Positions 61,388 to 64,000 of a stretch of 64,000 nt of DNA are shown here, piece after piece. The position numbers and the translations under genes are program-made. Below the pieces are notes generated by a model that saw only the letters and a program-made list of their open reading frames with translations, was not told the DNA's origin and did not search any database. Source of the stretch: Anaerolineae bacterium (GTDB lineage Bacteria > Chloroflexota > Anaerolineae > Anaerolineales > Anaerolineaceae); NCBI GenBank assembly GCA_013178295.1, contig JABLWW010000010.1, positions 62,001 through 126,000 of the forward strand, given 5' to 3'. Every line of letters starts with the position of its first letter. The stretch's first letter is position 1.

Positions 61388-63220
61388 ATGAGCAGCGATG
61401 TGATGTCGGCAACACCTTTTTCCGTGGTTTTGAGCCGTAAGACCGTTTGGATTGTGGCAATTCTGCTCACCAGCTTGCTGGTGCTTGTGCCTTGCATGCC
61501 TTCCATGACCTTACCAGGGCACGATTCGGGGATTTTTCTCTATTTTGGCGCGCAAATTTTGGAAGGCAGGCTACCTTTCCGCGACCTGTGGGATCACAAA
61601 CCGCCGCTGGTGTTCTATCTGAATGCGCTTGGGTTGTGGCTGGGGCGCGGCTCGGTTTGGGGCGTTTGGGCTGTGGAGCTTGTTTCGTTGGTTGTGGCGG
61701 GCATTCTGGCATATTTTTTTCTGCGCAGGTATGTACGTGATTGGATCGCGGGGGTTGCAGTGCTGGGCGGGTTGGTAAATCTGGCATTGGTTCTTGAACG
61801 CGGCAACCTGACCGAGGAATATGCCCTGCCTTTTCAGTTTGCGGCGCTTTTGCTGTTTGTCCTGGCAGAGCATAAAGAGAGATATGGCTGGCGGGGAATT
61901 GGAATAGGGATGGTGCTTGCCTGTGCCTTTCTGCTCAAACAGACTTTGATAGGCGTTTGGCTGGCAATATTTTTCTTTTTGCTATATCAGGCTTTTTGGG
62001 ATGGGCGTTGGCGGGCGTTTTGGAATAAGTTGATGACCATAGCCATTGGGGCGGGTATAGTTCTATCGGTCTGTGTTGTGTATTTTGCCCTCAATCGTTC
62101 GCTGGCGCTGTTTTGGGATGTAGCTTTCCATTATAACTTTATCTATTCGGATGTTTCTATTGCGCAACGGGTGCAGCAGTGGCTGGATGAGTTGTGGATC
62201 GCCAGTGCTACCTCTGGGTTTTTTATGATCGGTTTTGTCGCCTGGTTTGCTGCCCTGGTGTATCTTCTCATTCATCATCCGCCGTTGCTAAAGATCATTT
62301 CCAGCCGCTGGATGGGAGTTTTGTTTGTGCTGGCGGCTTTGCCCCTGTTGTATCGGGGTTTTGTGCATGGTTTGCGCTTTCCCTACGCGTTGACAGAGTT
62401 AAGCCCTTATCGTCTTAAGATTGCGCTGATTGGTCTCGTGTTGGTTGCTGCAGGTGTGTGGTATATCCTTTCACGCGTTTCTGAGCGCAGATTTCTTGTC
62501 TGGTTTGAGAGGACACTTCAGCAGGAAAAACTTTCGCAGTATGCTGCAATTTCCCTTTTGCTTTTTCTGGCGGTTTTTGATTTTCCGTTAGAGTTACTTT
62601 TAATCAGCATTTCCAGCGAAAATTATCATCATTATTTCATCTCACTTATTCCCTGTTTCACCATGTTGACCGCCTTTTTCTTTGAGTCGCTTTGCTCGTT
62701 TGCCGAGCCACAGAAAAGACATTATATGCCTGTGGTTTGGGCTGTTTTGTTTATCATTCCTCTGTTTGAGGGAGGGGCGTACGCGCTTGCCAGCCAGATG
62801 AAGCCCGGGCGCAACCTGCAGGTGGAAGAGACGGTGGCGTATATTGAGCAGCATACTGCCCCACAGGATAATGTGCTGGTATGGGGTTCGCAGACGGTAG
62901 TGAATTTTCTTTCGGGCAGGTCTGCGCCTACCCCGTATGTTCATCAAAAGCCTTTGTTTAAGAAGGGTTATACGACACCTGCACATGTGGCAGCGTTTCT
63001 TGCCGACCTTGAAACACGCAGCCCGGCGCTGATTATAGATACCCGTCTGCCCTCCACACCGTTTGTGGAGGTAGATGCGCAGGGAAGGTGTGGCTGGCAG
63101 CCTTTGGACTATCCGTTGGGAATGGAAGAGGTGTTTGATTTTATTTGCCGGCGGTATGAATTGGTGAAAACAATCGGCAGTGATCAGTGGCGTGTGTACC
63201 GCTATCGCAAGGGAAGTTGA
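61388..63220 (+). CDS. Polytopic membrane glycosyltransferase, GT39/ArnT-like
   Basis: A 610-residue membrane protein with about eleven or twelve spans. The first extracellular loop holds the catalytic-type Asp in LPGHDSGIF and the signature LWDHKPPLVFYLNALG, seen in lipid-linked-sugar-dependent transferases of the GT-C class. A soluble C-terminal domain (from about residue 480) has LQVEETVAYIEQHTAPQDNVLVWG. It would add sugars outside the membrane from a polyprenyl-phosphate donor. It starts on the base after the preceding stop codon. Confidence 0.85.
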   Translation: MSSDVMSATPFSVVLSRKTVWIVAILLTSLLVLVPCMPSMTLPGHDSGIFLYFGAQILEGRLPFRDLWDHKPPLVFYLNALGLWLGRGSVWGVWAVELVSLVVAGILAYFFLRRYVRDWIAGVAVLGGLVNLALVLERGNLTEEYALPFQFAALLLFVLAEHKERYGWRGIGIGMVLACAFLLKQTLIGVWLAIFFFLLYQAFWDGRWRAFWNKLMTIAIGAGIVLSVCVVYFALNRSLALFWDVAFHYNFIYSDVSIAQRVQQWLDELWIASATSGFFMIGFVAWFAALVYLLIHHPPLLKIISSRWMGVLFVLAALPLLYRGFVHGLRFPYALTELSPYRLKIALIGLVLVAAGVWYILSRVSERRFLVWFERTLQQEKLSQYAAISLLLFLAVFDFPLELLLISISSENYHHYFISLIPCFTMLTAFFFESLCSFAEPQKRHYMPVVWAVLFIIPLFEGGAYALASQMKPGRNLQVEETVAYIEQHTAPQDNVLVWGSQTVVNFLSGRSAPTPYVHQKPLFKKGYTTPAHVAAFLADLETRSPALIIDTRLPSTPFVEVDAQGRCGWQPLDYPLGMEEVFDFICRRYELVKTIGSDQWRVYRYRKGS

Positions 63221-63267
63221 GAGCGCACGGATTGACTGAGGTAGAAAATGTGTTTTGGAGAGAGAAT

Positions 63268-64000
63268 GTGTTGCATACGGTAGCGATTATTCAGGCTCGC
63301 ATGGCTTCCAATCGGCTTCCCGGCAAGGTGCTGCAAAGTATCGCCGGAAAACCCATGTTATATCACGTTGTTGAACGCGCCCGCAGGGCAAAGATGGTGC
63401 ACGAAGTGGTGGTTGCCACAACTACCAGCCCGCAAGATGACGCCATTGTTGATTTTTGCGCTGCATACGGCTATGCGGTTTTTCGCGGCAGCCCACAGGA
63501 CGTTCTCGATCGCTATTATCAGGCGGCGCTTGCCCACCACGCACAGGTGATTGTGCGTTTGACGGCGGACTGTCCGCTCTTAGACCCGGATGTGGTGGAT
63601 CGCACGATAAGAGCTTTCTTTGAAAGCGGCGTGGATTTTGCCGCTAATCGTCTCCCGCCGCCATTTCGGCGCACCTATCCAATTGGTCTGGATACCGAAG
63701 TGTGCTCTTTTGCCGCGTTAGAGCGCGCCTGGAAGGAGGCTGCGGCGCCTCATGAGCGTGAGCATGTCATGCCCTATCTGTATGAGGTCGAGGGGCGGTT
63801 TCGCGTTCTGGTGGTCAATCATGAAGTGGATTACGGCAGCCTGCGCTGGACGGTGGATACCCCCGAGGATCTGGAACTGGTGCGCCGGATTTTTGCACAT
63901 TTTCCAAACCGGATGGACTTTGGCTGGCTGGAAGTCTTGCGCCTGTTTGAGCAGGAACCCGAATTGTTCGCTGTGAATGCCGAAGTCAGGCATAAGACCT
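63268..64000 (+). CDS. SpsF-like cytidylyltransferase (partial, 3' end missing)
   Basis: The frame runs off the right edge after 244 residues. GTG 63268 has GGAGAGAG upstream and gives an N-terminus VAIIQARMASNRLPGKVL, the nucleotide-binding signature of SpsF/NeuA/KdsB-type CMP-sugar synthetases. RLTADCPLLDPDVVD and DYGSLRWTVDTPEDLELV match SpsF. It would activate the nonulosonic acid with CTP. SpsF genes often neighbour PseC, PseG and PseH homologues, which may follow outside the window. Confidence 0.88.
   Translation, partial: MLHTVAIIQARMASNRLPGKVLQSIAGKPMLYHVVERARRAKMVHEVVVATTTSPQDDAIVDFCAAYGYAVFRGSPQDVLDRYYQAALAHHAQVIVRLTADCPLLDPDVVDRTIRAFFESGVDFAANRLPPPFRRTYPIGLDTEVCSFAALERAWKEAAAPHEREHVMPYLYEVEGRFRVLVVNHEVDYGSLRWTVDTPEDLELVRRIFAHFPNRMDFGWLEVLRLFEQEPELFAVNAEVRHKT

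Overview
The window looks like chromosomal DNA of a Chloroflexota bacterium, most likely of class Anaerolineae. This is inferred from the gene set: ABC sugar-binding lipoproteins with Val/Glu/Lys-rich linkers, a DUF3048 lipoprotein, a CSLREA/beta-helix protein ending in LysM repeats, many REC-sensor fusions, medium G+C and no transposons. No rRNA, tRNA, CRISPR array or insertion sequence was seen, and no gap between genes exceeds about 280 bp.

Layout. 1-6.6 kb is housekeeping: a metallo-beta-lactamase-fold enzyme cut by the left edge, dnaE, lysS and greA. 6.8-18.7 kb is a nine-gene minus-strand sugar operon, transcribed in the order GH1 beta-glycosidase, UroD-like protein, LacI regulator, second UroD-like protein, ABC sugar-binding lipoprotein, two ABC permeases, GH31 (alpha-xylosidase-like), third UroD-like protein. 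A sigma70-type promoter followed by a LacI-type palindrome precedes the first gene. The three divergent UroD-like proteins lack the uroporphyrinogen-binding motif and are the best candidate for undescribed biology here. 18.8-29.4 kb is mixed: DUF3048 lipoprotein, aldo/keto reductase, AhpD-like protein, GH13 amylase with its TetR regulator, acetyltransferases, a WD40 lipoprotein, ferritin and a YjfB-like protein beside an unrecognised ORF. 29.4-32.6 kb holds a cytidylate-kinase-like gene behind a possible attenuator, L-lactate dehydrogenase and a geranylgeranyl-reductase-family flavoprotein. 32.5-41.7 kb is a signalling operon of five genes: a hybrid histidine kinase, a REC-CpaE ATPase, a PAS kinase, a REC-HDOD protein and a REC-GAF-kinase. 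41.8-48.8 kb holds a HAD phosphatase, an FGGY sugar kinase, a D-threonine-aldolase-like enzyme, a ferredoxin-fused carotenoid-desaturase-like flavoprotein with a CruF-like membrane protein, and a mutarotase-like protein. 48.9-64 kb holds a surface beta-helix/LysM protein and, divergent from it, a surface-polysaccharide locus: HTH regulator, GDP-fucose-synthase-like enzyme, Wzm/Wzt ABC exporter, glycosyltransferases, methyltransferase, PseB-like dehydratase, RmlD-like reductase, NeuB-family synthase and an SpsF-like cytidylyltransferase cut by the right edge.

How they work together. The sugar operon encodes import and intracellular cleavage of a plant-type oligosaccharide (GH31 of the YicI type plus GH1 suggests xyloglucan fragments), presumably induced through LacI. 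The polysaccharide locus would make a nonulosonic-acid-like sugar, assemble a glycan and export it by the Wzm/Wzt route. Several genes (dnaE, tetR, the WD40 gene, the FGGY kinase) have a -10 box only 6-7 bases from the start codon, which suggests that leaderless mRNAs are common in this genome. All functions are read from sequence and family knowledge; no database search was run.
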